Assembly: GCF_007565055.1 (NCBI RefSeq)
Contig: NC_044553.1
Location: 128,096,241-128,160,240 of the forward strand
Origin: Rhinopithecus roxellana
Taxonomy: Eukaryota > Chordata > Mammalia > Primates > Cercopithecidae
Direction of reading: 5' to 3'
Length of the DNA: 64,000 nt
Below the pieces are notes generated by a model, which worked only from the letters and a program-made list of their open reading frames with translations, did no database searches and was not told where the DNA came from. The translations under genes were made by a program, and so were the position numbers. How positions within the stretch are numbered: the first letter of the stretch is position 1; each line of letters begins with the position of its first letter. Shown here in pieces: positions 33,131-44,082 of this stretch.

Positions 33131-34054
33131 ACTGAGAAATGTAACAATTGAAAAACAAATTTTTAGAAATACATCTGTCCTTAAACAATTTGGAGGGATT
33201 TTTTTTTTTCTTTTTGGCCAGTGTAAAATATATTTTGGGTGCCATGCTAAATCGTATCCAAAATAATAACATAGTAAAGATAAAAAATTATATTATAGTT
33301 TAGCTATCTTAAAAGTAGCTGTGCAAAGAAGGCTTGAGAGTTATTAGCAGAAAAATTCTAAGGTCTCAATGCTGTACTGTGCAAAAATAAAATGAAATAA
33401 AAAGTTGGTTATACTCACACATATATCCAGCCTGTATAAAAGGAATGCTGGCAGGACATGACTGCCTCTGCTATTAATTGTACCCCAAGTAGAGACAAAC
33501 CACAGCTGGAGCTGGAGAAGATTCACATTACACAACACAAGGGCTTACAAATATCAGGAGTGGATGTGGGTTTGTGTGTTGGATTGGGGGAAATTATAAC
33601 AATTTAGGAAAAGAAATGCCAGAAGCAGTGGGCCAGATGGATGAGATAAAGGCTTTATATAGTAACATTAAAAATGTTCTTGCAAATGCTTCTGGCTCTT
33701 ATTAATCTTACTCTATTAAAAGGTGCCATAAGGAAATCATAATAAAGACAAAATGCAGTCCACAATGATGGTATGAGGGGCTCAGGGAAACTTCTCCCAT
33801 GGAGAGACATATATTAAGTTGGTAAAATTAGCAAAGACATCATTCAACATCGTTGGAGGTCTAATCAAGGGATTATAACTAATTGACGACTATATATAGT
33901 AAGCTGAGAACCACTTATTCAATGAATCTTATGGAAACTCAGTAAGAATTGATCTGAGAGACCAAAACAGACTCCCCTTCATCAACCATGATGGACACTA
34001 AGGTTAAGGACACAAAGGTTACCGATGGCTGGAGGGTTCAGCTTGGCTGGCATG
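33131..34054. other. Unassigned sequence
   Basis: No gene or named repeat recognised. Confidence 0.45.
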
Positions 34055-34600
34055 GCATCTTCCTAAATGTCTGTGGCTACAAGACACCCGCACTTGTGTT
34101 AAGTTCTCTAAGAATGGGAGCCATCAGGCAAATGATCAGATCCCTCTAAACCCTGATTTACAACCCAGGTCACTAGAGCTCTGAATGGACAGAGGACCGG
34201 CCTCACCGATGCTCTTTCCTGATAAGCAACTGCAGACCTTAAGCCAGTTGCAGCAGCTTCTAGAGACTGCATACAAACTTTCCGTGTCTATAGTTCACCC
34301 CTTTTTAAATAAAGACCCAAATCCCACCTCACTTTAATGCGAACACCCACCCCAAAGGGAGCATGGGACGTATGCTACATATATGTTTACCCATTGTGAA
34401 TGTGCTTGGCTCCCCTCAGGAATAGGTACAGCTTTTCCCCAAACCTGCTGAGTATGTTTGACTCTATTGTGTGATTCAGGACCTGTGAGGTGTAAAACCC
34501 AACCTATCCTTCCCCTCTTCAAAGAGAGAGCACCTACGGTCCCTGCTTCAGACTGCTGCTTCCCACGCAGTTTCCAAACTGATAACACTATAAGCCAGAA
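34055..34600 (+). mobile_element. LTR-like repeat, inverted partner of 7815-8350
   Basis: It aligns with the reverse complement of 7840-8345 along ~500 bp, with clearly shared blocks (GCTCTTTCCTGATAAGCAAC, ATCCCACCTCACTTTAATGC, TATTGTGTGATTCAGGACC). The copies are diverged and 26 kb apart, so they are independent insertions of one LTR family and not a recent duplication. Confidence 0.55.
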
Positions 34601-35095
34601 ATAGCATTCTAAGGCCCCTCAATTATCTGAAAGGACCCCTCCTCTTGGCCAAGGGCATTGCACAGTTAACCTGAAAAAGTAGTTCAGGCCTTGATGGGAA
34701 GGAGGTTTGAACATACCTCATTACACCATCCTCCCTTTTGGAATTCAGGAAAATTCAACCAGCATTTACAGTCTCTTCCCTTTGAAGCTACTTAAAGCCC
34801 TTCCTCTGCTTGATAAAACCTTCTTCTCCACAACCCTTTATCATAATCCAGACATTCCTTCCTATGACCTGGAACCCTCCTTCCTTTGAGTTGTCCCGTC
34901 CTTCCAGATCGAACCAATGTAAATCTTACATGTATTTGATTGATGTCTCATCAATCAGTCTCCCTAAACTGTATAAAACTAGTCTGTGCCTGACCACCTT
35001 GGGCACATGTTCTCAAGTTCTCCTGAGGTCACCCATATTTGGCTTAGAGTAAATCTCTTCAAATATTTTACAGAGTTTGACTCTTTCCATAAACA
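34601..35095 (+). mobile_element. ERV LTR, near complete
   Basis: CTGAAAAAGTAGTTCAGGCC, AACCAATGTAAATCTTACAT, GATGTCTCATCAATCAGTCT, AAACTGTATAAAACTAGTC (TATA-like), CCACCTTGGGCACATGTTCT, and at the end AGTAAATCTCTTCAAATATT and TTACAGAGTTTGACTC are typical of an ERV LTR with promoter and polyadenylation regions. Fragments of the same LTR recur at 36019-36045 and 36178-36265. Confidence 0.65.
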
Positions 35096-35860
35096 TCACC
35101 AGTCAAGCTCTCCTTTCTACCATTCAGCCATCCTGATGGTCTTTTAGATGACAGAGCGGTGGGAGGCTGTGCCATATGGGGAAGGAATTAAACCCATTTC
35201 CCTCAACTCTGCCTCATGGAGTCACTGTGTGTCCTCAGCACACGAGCAGCTGTTCTCATCTCCCCAGCTCCTGGAGGTGGAAGAGCTACTTTAGGTGGTC
35301 TTGCCAGCCCTTGAACATGAGAAACACCATTTTTCACAGCTCCATGCAAAGCAAGGCCCATACCACACGAACACCAGCAGCTGGTGGTGCCTGTTTCCCA
35401 CGCCCAACTCCTGCTCTGTAGGGAGGATTTGGGAGAGGCATCTGGCAAAGGGTACAGCCCTTGCATCCCTCACACATCTGTGTGGCAGGACAGCCGCTTC
35501 AGCAGGCACGGCTGTCAGTGACACCTCCCATCTCTCCCAGCATCCTAAGGTGGAAGCTCTGCTCCAGGCAGATGTGGCAGCCAGTGGACATCAGCCCATT
35601 TCATCTCCTCTGACCAGGTGGTGGAAGATCCATAGTGGATGATGTGGCAACAACTGGGTTACAGCGCCAGTGCCTCTGCCACACACAGCTCCTGCCACAC
35701 AGAAAGCTGGAAGAAGGCAAATCTAGGCTCTGCACCACAGTGCAGAGATGCTGCCCCAGGGAGGCTAATTCTTTGCCCTTGCCAAGGAGCCTGGGTTCAG
35801 TTGGATCAGACTTTGGAACAATTCATACTGCAGGGCATTGTCAAAAACAATACATGAATC
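35096..35860. other. Unassigned GC-moderate block
   Basis: Several overlapping frames of 70-115 codons cross this block on both strands, which reflects its composition. No domain is recognised and no gag/pol/env motif is seen. It could be degraded internal sequence of the neighbouring ERV. Confidence 0.35.
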
Positions 35861-36265
35861 AGGCCAGCCGCAGTGGCTCATGCCTATCATTCCAGCACTG
35901 TGGGAGGCCAAGGCGGGTGGATCACCTGAGGTCAGGAGTTCAAGACCATTTTGGATAACAAGGCAAAACCCCGTCGCTATTAAAAATACAAAAATTAACT
36001 GAGTGTAAACCAGAATTAAAATTCTAAGGCCTCTCATGGTGGCATGTACCTATAGTCCCAGCTACTCAGGAGGCTATACTGTGATTACAGCCGGATTACA
36101 CATGTGCCCCAACCACCTTGGGCACATGTATCAAGACCACTTTGCCATGTGCCCAACCACCTTGGGCACATGTGTCCAGTCATCTGAATGGACCCTTCCT
36201 CTTTGACAAGGGTATTCCAATATTAACCTGAAAAAGTCGTTCAGGCCATCATGGGAAGAAGGAAG
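35861..36265 (+). repeat. Alu/LTR mosaic
   Basis: An Alu begins at 35862 and breaks off near 36006 (AATTAACTGAGTG). LTR text like the start of the 34601 element follows (36019-36045, AATTCTAAGGCCTCTCA). Then comes Alu right-arm text (36043-36077, GTCCCAGCTACTCAGGAGGC). Next are two copies of ACCACCTTGGGCACATGT (36110 and 36150). The LTR resumes at 36178 (ATCTGAATGGACCCTTCCTC). The order cannot arise by simple nested insertion. Confidence 0.6.
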
Positions 36266-36269
36266 TAGG

Positions 36270-36508
36270 TAGATGCACACTTACCAATTTCAAAATTTAC
36301 TACAAAGATGCAGTAACAAAGACAGCATGGCATTGGTATAAAAACACATAGATACATCAAAGACATACAATTCAGAGTCCAGAAATAAACTCTTACATTT
36401 ATACTCATTTAATTTTCAACAAAGGAGCCAAGACAATTCAGTGTGGAAAGAATAGTCTTTTCAAGAAATGCTGTTGGGACAATTGGGTATTCTCATGTAA
36501 AAGAATCA
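36270..36508 (+). mobile_element. Old L1 ORF2 fragment
   Basis: Plus-strand L1 text covering the region encoding YYKDAVTKTAWHWYKN-like protein, then TTTCAACAAAGGAGCCAAGA and AGAAATGCTGTTGGGACAA. It overlaps in L1 coordinates with the inverted fragment that follows, so it is a separate copy or an earlier duplication. Confidence 0.75.
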
Positions 36509-37076
36509 GTTTTCCTGTTATTGAGCTGCTGGGGTTTCTTTTACATATTAGATATTAGCCTTTTATCTATTACATATTGGTCATCAGCCCTTTATCAGAT
36601 GTCTGATGTCCTAATATATTCTCCTGTTGCATAGGTTGTCACTTCACTCCGTTGATGTTTTCTTCACCAGACAGAAGCTTTATAGCTCAACTTAATCCAA
36701 TTTGTCTGATTTTCACTTTTGTTGCCTGTGATTTTGGGGTCATAACCAAAAAATCACTGTCCAGACCAACGACATGGAGCTTTTCCCCTGTTTTCTGTCA
36801 GTGGTTTTACAGTTTTAGGTCTTACATGTAAGTATTTAATTCACTTTGAGTTTATTCTTGTTTGTGACATGAGATAAAGGTCGTATTTCATTCTTCTGCT
36901 TGTGGATATCTGGTTTCCCCAACACAATTTATTAAAGAGACTGTCCCTTTCCCATGGTGTGTTCTTAGCACCTTTGTTGAAAATCAACTGGCCATTAACG
37001 TGTGAGTTTATTTTTGGGCTTTCTAACCTAGTCCGTTGGTTCGTCTGTCTTTTTTTACGCCAGTACCATGCTGTTT
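36509..37076 (-). mobile_element. Inverted 5' part of an old L1
   Basis: Minus-strand L1 ORF2 text from CAAAACAGCATGGTACTGG (37075) to GATAAAGGGCTGATGACC (36578) and on to 36509. Together with 37077-37806 it has the structure of an L1 made by twin priming. Confidence 0.75.
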
Positions 37077-37806
37077 TGCACCCACTATGATAGCTAAAAT
37101 AAAACAGATAGACAATAATAAGTGCTGATGAGAATGTGGAGAAACTGAAGTTCTTATACATTGGTGATGGGAATGTAAAATGGTCCAGGAACCTTGGAGA
37201 ATTCTTTTGTAGTTCTTGAAAATGTTGACTATACACAGGTACTGTATAAACTGGTAATTTCTATCCTCTAAATATCCACCCAAGAGAAACAAAAACAAAT
37301 GCCAACACAAAACTCTAAAAGTGAATACTTGTAGCAGCATTATTCAATAGTAGTCAAAAAGTGGTCACAAACCAAATGCCCATTAGTTCTGGAATGGATG
37401 AACAAAATGCAATATATCTAGAATGGAATATCTTTGGCAATAAAAAAGGAAGGAAGTACTGATACCTGCTACAACTCAGATGAACCCTCAAAATGTTGTG
37501 CTAAGTAAAAGAAGCTAATCACAAGACACCACTTGTCTTATGATCTAATTTATATGCAATAGTTAGAACAGGCTAATCCGTAGAGGAAAATAAACACGTT
37601 GTTGCCAGTGACTGGTCGGGGGAGCCAAAGGGAGGGATGATGGGAGTTACTTTGCACTGTTTCTTTTAGGACATTTTGGAATGAACATGTTTGAAAATTA
37701 CATTATGGAGATGGTTGCAAAACTCTATCAACATACCAAAAACTATTGTACATTTTCAATGGGTGAAACTTATGGCATGTAAATTATATCTCAATAAGGT
37801 TGCTTC
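37077..37806 (+). mobile_element. 3' part of the same old L1
   Basis: It begins CACCCACTATGATAGCTAAA (the HLTPVRMAI-coding region), runs through the ORF2 C-terminus and 3' UTR (GGTTGCAAAACTCTATCAAC, GTAAATTATATCTCAATAAG) and ends where the young L1 is inserted. In L1 coordinates it starts about 100 bp downstream of where the inverted part ends. Confidence 0.75.
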
Positions 37807-37821
37807 AAAAAGTTATGGAGA
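37807..37821. repeat. Left target-site duplication of the young L1
   Basis: AAAAAGTTATGGAGA, identical to 44083-44097. The A-rich left end fits L1 endonuclease cleavage. Confidence 0.95.
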
Positions 37822-38853
37822 GGGGGCGGAGCAAGATGGCCGAATAGGAACAGCTCCAGTCTCCAACTCCCAGCGCGAGCGACACAGAAGACCGGTGATT
37901 TCTGCATTTTCAACTGAGGTACTGGGGTCATCTCACTAGGGAGTGCCGGACAATTGGTGCTGGTCAGCTGCTGCAGCCTGACCAGTGAGAGCTGAAGCAG
38001 GGCGAGGCATCGCCTCACCTGGAAGCCAAGGGGGAAGGGAATCCATTTTCCTAGCCAGGGGAACTGAGACACACAACACCTGGAAAATCGGGTAACTCCC
38101 ACCCCAATACTGCGCTTTAAGCAGACAGGCACACCAGGAGAATATATCCCACACCTGGCCGGGAGGGTCCCACGCCCATGGAGCCTCCCTCACTGCTAAC
38201 ACAGCAGTCTGCGGCAATCTATCCGCAAGGCAGCAGCGAGGCTGGGGGAGGGGCGCCCGCCATTGCTGAGGCTTAAGTAGGTAAACAAAGCCGCTGGGAA
38301 GCTCGAACTGGGTGGAGCTCACAGCAGCTCAAGGAAGCCTGCCTGTCTCTGTAGTCTCCACCTCTGGGGACAGCGCACAGCTGAAGACCAACAGGGGAAG
38401 CAGCGGGGGCCGGTGCAGACGCGAACGACTCTGTCTGACAGCTTTGGGGAGAGCCGTGGATCTCCTAACGTGGAGGTTGAGATCTGAGAACAGACAGACT
38501 GCCTGCTCAGGTGGATCCCTGACCCCTGAGTAGCCTAGCTGGGAGACATCCCCCACTAGGGGCAGTCTGACACCCCACACCTCACAGGGTGGAGTACCCC
38601 CCTGAGAGGAAACTTCCAAAGGAAGAATCAGACAGGTACACTCGCTGTTCAGCAATATTCTATCTTCGGCAACCTCTGCTGCTGATACCCAGGCAAACAG
38701 GGTCTGGAGTGGACCTCAAGCAATCTCCAACAGACCAACAGACAGTCCTTCTGACTGTCAGAAGGAAAACTATCAAACAGGAAGGACACCTATACCAAAA
38801 CCCCATCAGAACGTCACCATCATCAAAGACCAGAGACAGGTAAAACCACAAAG
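37822..38853 (+). promoter_or_regulatory. L1 5' UTR with internal promoter
   Basis: About 1030 bp, starting GGGGGCGGAGCAAGATGGCC. In L1 this region carries an internal RNA polymerase II promoter that starts transcription at its own first base. It is GC-richer than its surroundings and contains many CpGs. The human L1 5' UTR is about 900 bp, so this one is somewhat longer. Open frames inside it (for example 37936-38322 minus) are not genes. Confidence 0.9.
37832..37841 (+). promoter_or_regulatory. YY1 site of the L1 promoter
   Basis: CAAGATGGCC, 11-20 bases from the element start, is the conserved YY1 site that places the L1 transcription start. It is intact. Confidence 0.85.
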
Positions 38854-39870
38854 ATGGGGAAGAAGCAGGGCAGAAAAGCTGGAAATTCAAAAAATAAGAG
38901 CGCATCTCCCCCTGCAAAGGAGCGCAGCCCATCGCCAGCAATGGATCAAAGCTGGTCAGAGAATGACTTTGACGAGATGAGAGAAGAAGGCTTCAGTCCA
39001 TCAAACTTCTCAGAGCTAAAGGAGGAATTACGTACCCAGCGCAAAGAAACTAAAAATCTTGAAAAAAGAGTGGAAGAATTGACAGCTAGACTAATTAATG
39101 CAGAGAAGATCATAAACGAAATGACAGAGATGAAAACCATGACACGAGAAATACGTGACAAATGCACAAGCTTCAGTAACCGACTCGATCAACTGGAAGA
39201 AAGAGTATCAGCGATTGAGGATCAAATGAATGAAATGAAGCGAGAAGAGAAACCAAAAGAAAAAAGAAGAAAAAGAAATGAACAAAGCCTGCAAGAAGTA
39301 TGGGATTATGTAAAAAGACCAAATCTACGTCTGATTAGGGTGCCTGAAAGTGAGGGGGAAAATGGAACCAAGTTGGAAAACACTCTTCAGGATATCATCC
39401 AGGAGAACTTCCCCAACCTAGTAGGGCAGGCCAACATTCAAATTCAGGAAATACAGAGAACGCCACAAAGATACTCCTTGAGAAGAGCGACTCCAAGACA
39501 CATAATTGCCAGATTCACCAAAGTTGAAATGAAGGAAAAAATCTTAAGGGCAGCCAGAGAGAAAGGTCGGGTTACCCACAAAGGGAAGCCCATCAGACTA
39601 ACAGCAGATCTCTCGGCAGAAACTCTACAAGCCAGAAGAGAGTGGGGGCCAATATTCAACGTTCTTAAAGAAAAGAATTTTAAACCCAGAATTTCATATC
39701 CAGCCAAACTAAGTTTCATAAGTGAAGGAGAAATAAAATCCTTTACAGATAAGCAAATGCTTAGAGATTTTGTCACCACCAGGCCTGCCTTACAAGAGAC
39801 CCTGAAGGAAGCCCTAAACATGGAAAGGAACAACCGGTACCAGCCATTGCAAAAACATGCCAAAATGTAA
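38854..39870 (+). CDS. L1 ORF1: L1 ORF1 protein (RNA-binding chaperone), intact
   Basis: 338 residues, matching the usual length. ORF1p forms coated trimers on L1 RNA in cytoplasmic granules and is needed for retrotransposition. A basic, Ser/Pro-rich N-terminus (residues 1-50) precedes a coiled coil (~52-153) with heptads such as NLEKRVEELTARL and RLDQLEERVSAIEDQMNEMK. The RRM-like domain (~157-252) has RPNLRLIRVPES and ENTLQDIIQENFP. The C-terminal domain (~253-323) has ARREWGPIFNVLKEKNF and RISYPAKLSF. The start codon lies in AAGATGG, a good Kozak context, and there are no stops. The coiled-coil sequence differs most from human L1PA1. Expression is unknown. It is followed by a 63-bp spacer and ORF2. 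Confidence 0.96.
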   Translation: MGKKQGRKAGNSKNKSASPPAKERSPSPAMDQSWSENDFDEMREEGFSPSNFSELKEELRTQRKETKNLEKRVEELTARLINAEKIINEMTEMKTMTREIRDKCTSFSNRLDQLEERVSAIEDQMNEMKREEKPKEKRRKRNEQSLQEVWDYVKRPNLRLIRVPESEGENGTKLENTLQDIIQENFPNLVGQANIQIQEIQRTPQRYSLRRATPRHIIARFTKVEMKEKILRAAREKGRVTHKGKPIRLTADLSAETLQARREWGPIFNVLKEKNFKPRISYPAKLSFISEGEIKSFTDKQMLRDFVTTRPALQETLKEALNMERNNRYQPLQKHAKM

Positions 39871-39933
39871 AGACCATCGAGGCTAGGAAGAAACTGCATC
39901 AACTAACGAGCAAAATAACCAGTTAATATCATA

Positions 39934-42900
39934 ATGACAGGATCAAGTTCACACATAACAATATTAACCTTAAATGTAAATGGACTAAATGCTCCAATTA
40001 AAAGACACAGACTGGCAAACTGGATAAAGAGTCAAGACCCATCAGTCTGCTGTATTCAGGAGACCCATCTCACATGCAGAGACATACATAGGCTCAAAAT
40101 AAAGGGATGGAGGAAGATCTACCAAGCAAATGGAGAACAAAAAAAAGCAGGGGTTGCAATCCTAGTCTCTGATAAAACAGACTTTAAACCATCAAAGATC
40201 AAAAGAGACAAAGAAGGCCATTACATAATGGTAAAGGGATCAATTCAACAGGAAGAGCTAACCCTCCTAAATATATATGCACCCAATACAGGAGCACCCA
40301 GATTCATAAAGCAAGCCTTAGAGACTTACAAAGAGACTTAGACTCCCATACAATAATAATGGGAGACTTCAACACTCCACTGTCAACATTAGACAGATCA
40401 ACGAGACAGAAAGTTAACAAGGATATCCAGGAATTGAACTCATCTCTGCACCAAGCGGACCTAATAGACATCTATAGAACTCTCCACCCCAAATCAACAG
40501 AATATACATTCTTCTCAGCACCACATCGCACTTATTCCAAAATTGACCACATAATTGGAAGTAAAGCACTCCTCAGCAAATGTAAAAGAACAGAAATTAT
40601 AACAAACTGTCTCTCAGACCACAGTGCAATCAAACTAGAACTCAGGACTAAGAAACTCAATCAAAACCGCTCAACTACATGGAAACTGAACAACCTGCTC
40701 CTGAATGACTACTGGGTACATAACGAAATGAAAGCAGAAATAAAGATGTTCTTTGAAACCAATGAGAACATAGATACAACATACCAGAATCTCTGGGACA
40801 CATTTAAAGCAGTGTGTAGAGGGAAATTTATAGCACTAAATGCCCACAAGAGAAAGCAGGAAAGATCTAAAATTGACACCCTAACATCACAATGAAAAGA
40901 ACTAGAGAGGCAAGAGCAAACACATTCAAAAGCTAGCAGAAGGCAAGAAATAACTAAGATCAGAGCAGAACTGAAGGAGATAGAGACACAAAAAACCCTC
41001 CAAAAAATCAATGAATCCAGGAGTTGGTTTTTTGAAAAGATCAACAAAATTGACAGACCGCTAGCAAGACTAATAAAGAAGAAAAGAGAGAGGAATCAAA
41101 TAGACGCAATAAAAAATGATAAAGGGTATATCACCACCGACCCCACAGAAATACAAACAACCATCAGAGAATACTATAAACGCCTTTACGCAAATCAACT
41201 AGAAAATCTAGAAGAAATGGATAATTTCCTGGACACTTACTCTCTCCCAAGGCTAAACCAGGAAGAAGTTGAATCCCTGAATAGACCAATAGCAGGCTAT
41301 GAAATTGAGGCAACAATTAATAGCCTACCCACCAAAAAAAGTCCAGGACCAGATGGATTCACAGCTGAATTCTACCAGAGGTACAAGGAGGAACTGGTAC
41401 CATTCCTTCTGAAACTATTCCAATCAATAGAAAAAGAGGGAATCCTCCCTAACTCATTTTATGAGGCCAACATCATCCTGATACCAAAGCCTGGCAGAGA
41501 CACAACAAAAAAAGAGAATTTTAGACCAATATTCCTGAGGAACATCGATGCAAAAATTCTCAATAAAATACTGGCAAACCAGATTCAGCAGCACATCAAA
41601 AAGCTTATCCACCATGATCAAGTGGGCTTCATCCCTGGGATGCAAGGCTGGTTCAACATTCGCAAATCAATAAACGTAATCCAGCATATAAATGGAACCA
41701 AAGACAAGAACCACATGATTATCTCAATAGATGCAGAAAAGGCTTTTGACAAAATTCAACAGCCCTTCATGCTAAAAACGCTCAATAAATTCGGTATTGA
41801 TGGAACGTACCTCAAAATAATAAGAGCTATTTATGACAAACCCACAGCTAATATCATTCTGAATGGGCAAAAACTGGAAAAATTCCCTTTGAAAACTGGC
41901 ACAAGACAGGGATGCCCTCTCTCACCACTCCTATTCAACATAGTCTTGGAAGTTCTGGCTAGGGCAATCAGGCAAGAGAAAGAAATCAAGGGTATCCAGT
42001 TAGGAAAAGAAGAAGTCAAATTGTCCCTGTTTGCAGATGACATGATTGTATATTTAGAAAACCCCCTTGTCTCAGCCCAAAATCTCCTTAAGCTGATAAG
42101 CAACTTCAGCAAAGTCTCAGGATACAAAATTAATGTGCAAAAATCACAAGCATTCTTATACACCAGTAACAGACAAGCAGAGAGCCAAATCAGGAATGAA
42201 CTTCCATTCACAATTGCTTCAAAGAGAATAAAATACCTAGGAATCCAGCTTACAAGGGATGTAAAGGACCTCTTCAAGGAGAACTACAAACCACTGCTCA
42301 GTGAAATCAAAGAGGACACAAACAAATGGAAGAACATACCATGCTCATGGATAGGAAGAATCAATATCGTGAAAATGGCCATACTGCCCAAGGTTATTTA
42401 TAGATTCAATGCCATCCCCATCAAGCTACCAATGAGTTTCTTCACAGAATTGGAAAAAACTGCTTTAAAGTTCATATGGAACCAAAAAAGAGCCCGCATT
42501 GCCAAGACAATCCTAAGTCAAAAGGACAAAGCTGGAGGCGTCACGCTACCTGACTTCAAACTATACTACAAGGCTACAGTAACCAAAACAGCATGGTACT
42601 GGTACCAAAACAGAGATATAGACCAATGGAACAGAACAGAGTCCTCAGAAATAATACCACACATCTACAACCATCTGATCTTTGACAAACCTGAGAGAAA
42701 CAAGAAATGGGGAAAGGATTCCCTATTTAATAAATGGTGCTGGGAAAATTGGCTAGCCGTAAGTAGAAAGCTGAAACTGGATCCTTTCCTTACCCCTTAT
42801 ACGAAGATTAATTCAAGATGGATTAGAGACTTAAATGTTAGACCTAATACCATAAAAACCCTAGAAGAAAATCTAGGTAGTACCATTCAGGACATAGGCA

Positions 42901-43760
42901 TGGGCAAGGACTTCATGTCTAAAACACCAAAAGCAACGGCAGCAAAAGCCAAAATTGACAAATGGGATCTAATTAAACTAAAGAGCTTTCGCACAGCAAA
43001 AGAAACTACCATCAGAGTGAACAGGCAACCTACAGAATGGGAGAAAATTTTTGCAACCTACTCATCTGACAAAGGGCTAATATCCAGAATCTACAAAGAA
43101 CTCAAACAAATATACAAGAAAAAAACAAACAACCCCATCAAAAAGTGGGCAAAGGATATGAACAGACATTTCTCAAAAGAAGACATTCATACAGCCAACA
43201 GACACATGAAAAAATGTTCATCATCACTCGCCATCAGAGAAATGCAAATCAAAACCACAATGAGATACCATCTCACACCAGTTAGAATGGCAATCATTAA
43301 GAAGTCAGGAAACAACAGTTGTTGGAGAGGATGTGGAGAAATAGGAACACTTTTACACTGTTGGTGGGATTGTAAACTAGTTCAACCATTATGGAAAACA
43401 GTATGGCAATTCCTCAAGGATCTAGAACTAGATGTACCATATGACCCAGCCATCCCACTACTGGGTATATACCCAAAGGATTATAAATTCGTCTACTACA
43501 AAGACACATGTACACGTATGTTTATTGCGGCACTATTCACAATAGCAAAGACTTGGAATCAACCCAAATGTCCATCTGTGACAGACTGGATTAAGAAAAT
43601 GTGGCACATATACACCATGGAATACTATGCAGCCTTAAAAAAGGATGAGTTTGCATCCTTTGTAGGGACATGGATGCAGCTGGAAACCATCATTCTTAGC
43701 AAACTATCACAAGAAGAGAAAACCAAACACCGCATGTTCTCACTCATAGGTGGGAACTGA
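39934..43760 (+). pseudogene. L1 ORF2: L1 ORF2 (endonuclease-reverse transcriptase), broken
   Basis: After allowing for one missing base, the span gives 1275 codons, the normal length. A 1-bp deletion near 40315 (GCAAGCCTTA where the family has GCAAGTCCTTA) shifts the frame at codon ~128 and gives a stop at 40339-40341. A TGA at 40893-40895 (codon 321) follows in the downstream frame. The rest is open from 40896 to 43760. The endonuclease part keeps LNVNGLN, IQETH, MGDFN and SDHS. The reverse transcriptase has FADD at 42030-42041, and the C-terminal Cys/His motif (CGEIGTLLHCWWDC) is present at 43333-43374. In its active form it nicks DNA and copies L1 RNA; here no full-length product is expected. 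Both lesions are single-base events. Confidence 0.95.
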
Positions 43761-43998
43761 ACAATGAGATCACTTGGACTCAGGAAGGGAAACATCACAC
43801 ACTGGGGCCTATCATGGGGAGGGGGGAGGAGGGAGGGATTGCACTGGGGAGTTATACATGATATAAATGATGAATTGATGGGTGCTGACGAGTTGATGGG
43901 TGCAGCACACCAACATGGCATAAGTATACATATGTAACAAACCTGCACGTTATGCACATGTACCCTAGAACTTAAAGTATAATAACAATAAAAAAAAA
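43761..43998 (+). other. L1 3' UTR and first A-tract
   Basis: About 230 bp from the ORF2 stop. It contains a G-rich tract at 43816-43837 (GGGGAGGGGGGAGGAGGGAG), able in principle to form a G-quadruplex, as in other L1 3' UTRs. It ends with CTTAAAGTATAATAACAATA and a 9-base A-tract at 43990-43998, the usual L1 end. Confidence 0.9.
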
Positions 43999-44077
43999 TC
44001 CATAAAAAATTAAATAATTTATTAATAATTAAAGAATTAAAGAATTCTTACAATAAATTTAAGAATTTATTAAAGGT
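43999..44077 (+). mobile_element. Candidate L1 3' transduction
   Basis: 79 bp of AT-rich sequence with no L1 similarity between the normal L1 end (A9) and a second A-tract (44078-44087), with the target-site duplication beyond the second one. An AATAAA at 44052-44057, 20 bases before the second tract, would explain readthrough and use of a downstream polyadenylation site. The sequence is low in complexity, so a mutated tail is an alternative. Confidence 0.6.
44052..44057 (+). promoter_or_regulatory. AATAAA in the transduced segment
   Basis: A canonical polyadenylation signal 20 bases upstream of the terminal A-tract. It also starts an 8-bp inverted repeat, AATAAATT/AATTTATT (44052-44059 and 44063-44070). 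Confidence 0.6.
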
Positions 44078-44082
44078 AAAAA

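Noticed and set aside
37791..38655. Frames of 108-128 codons on the minus strand
   Set aside because: They lie antisense in the young L1 5' UTR. They do not match the start pattern of the primate antisense ORF0 that I could verify, so no claim is made.
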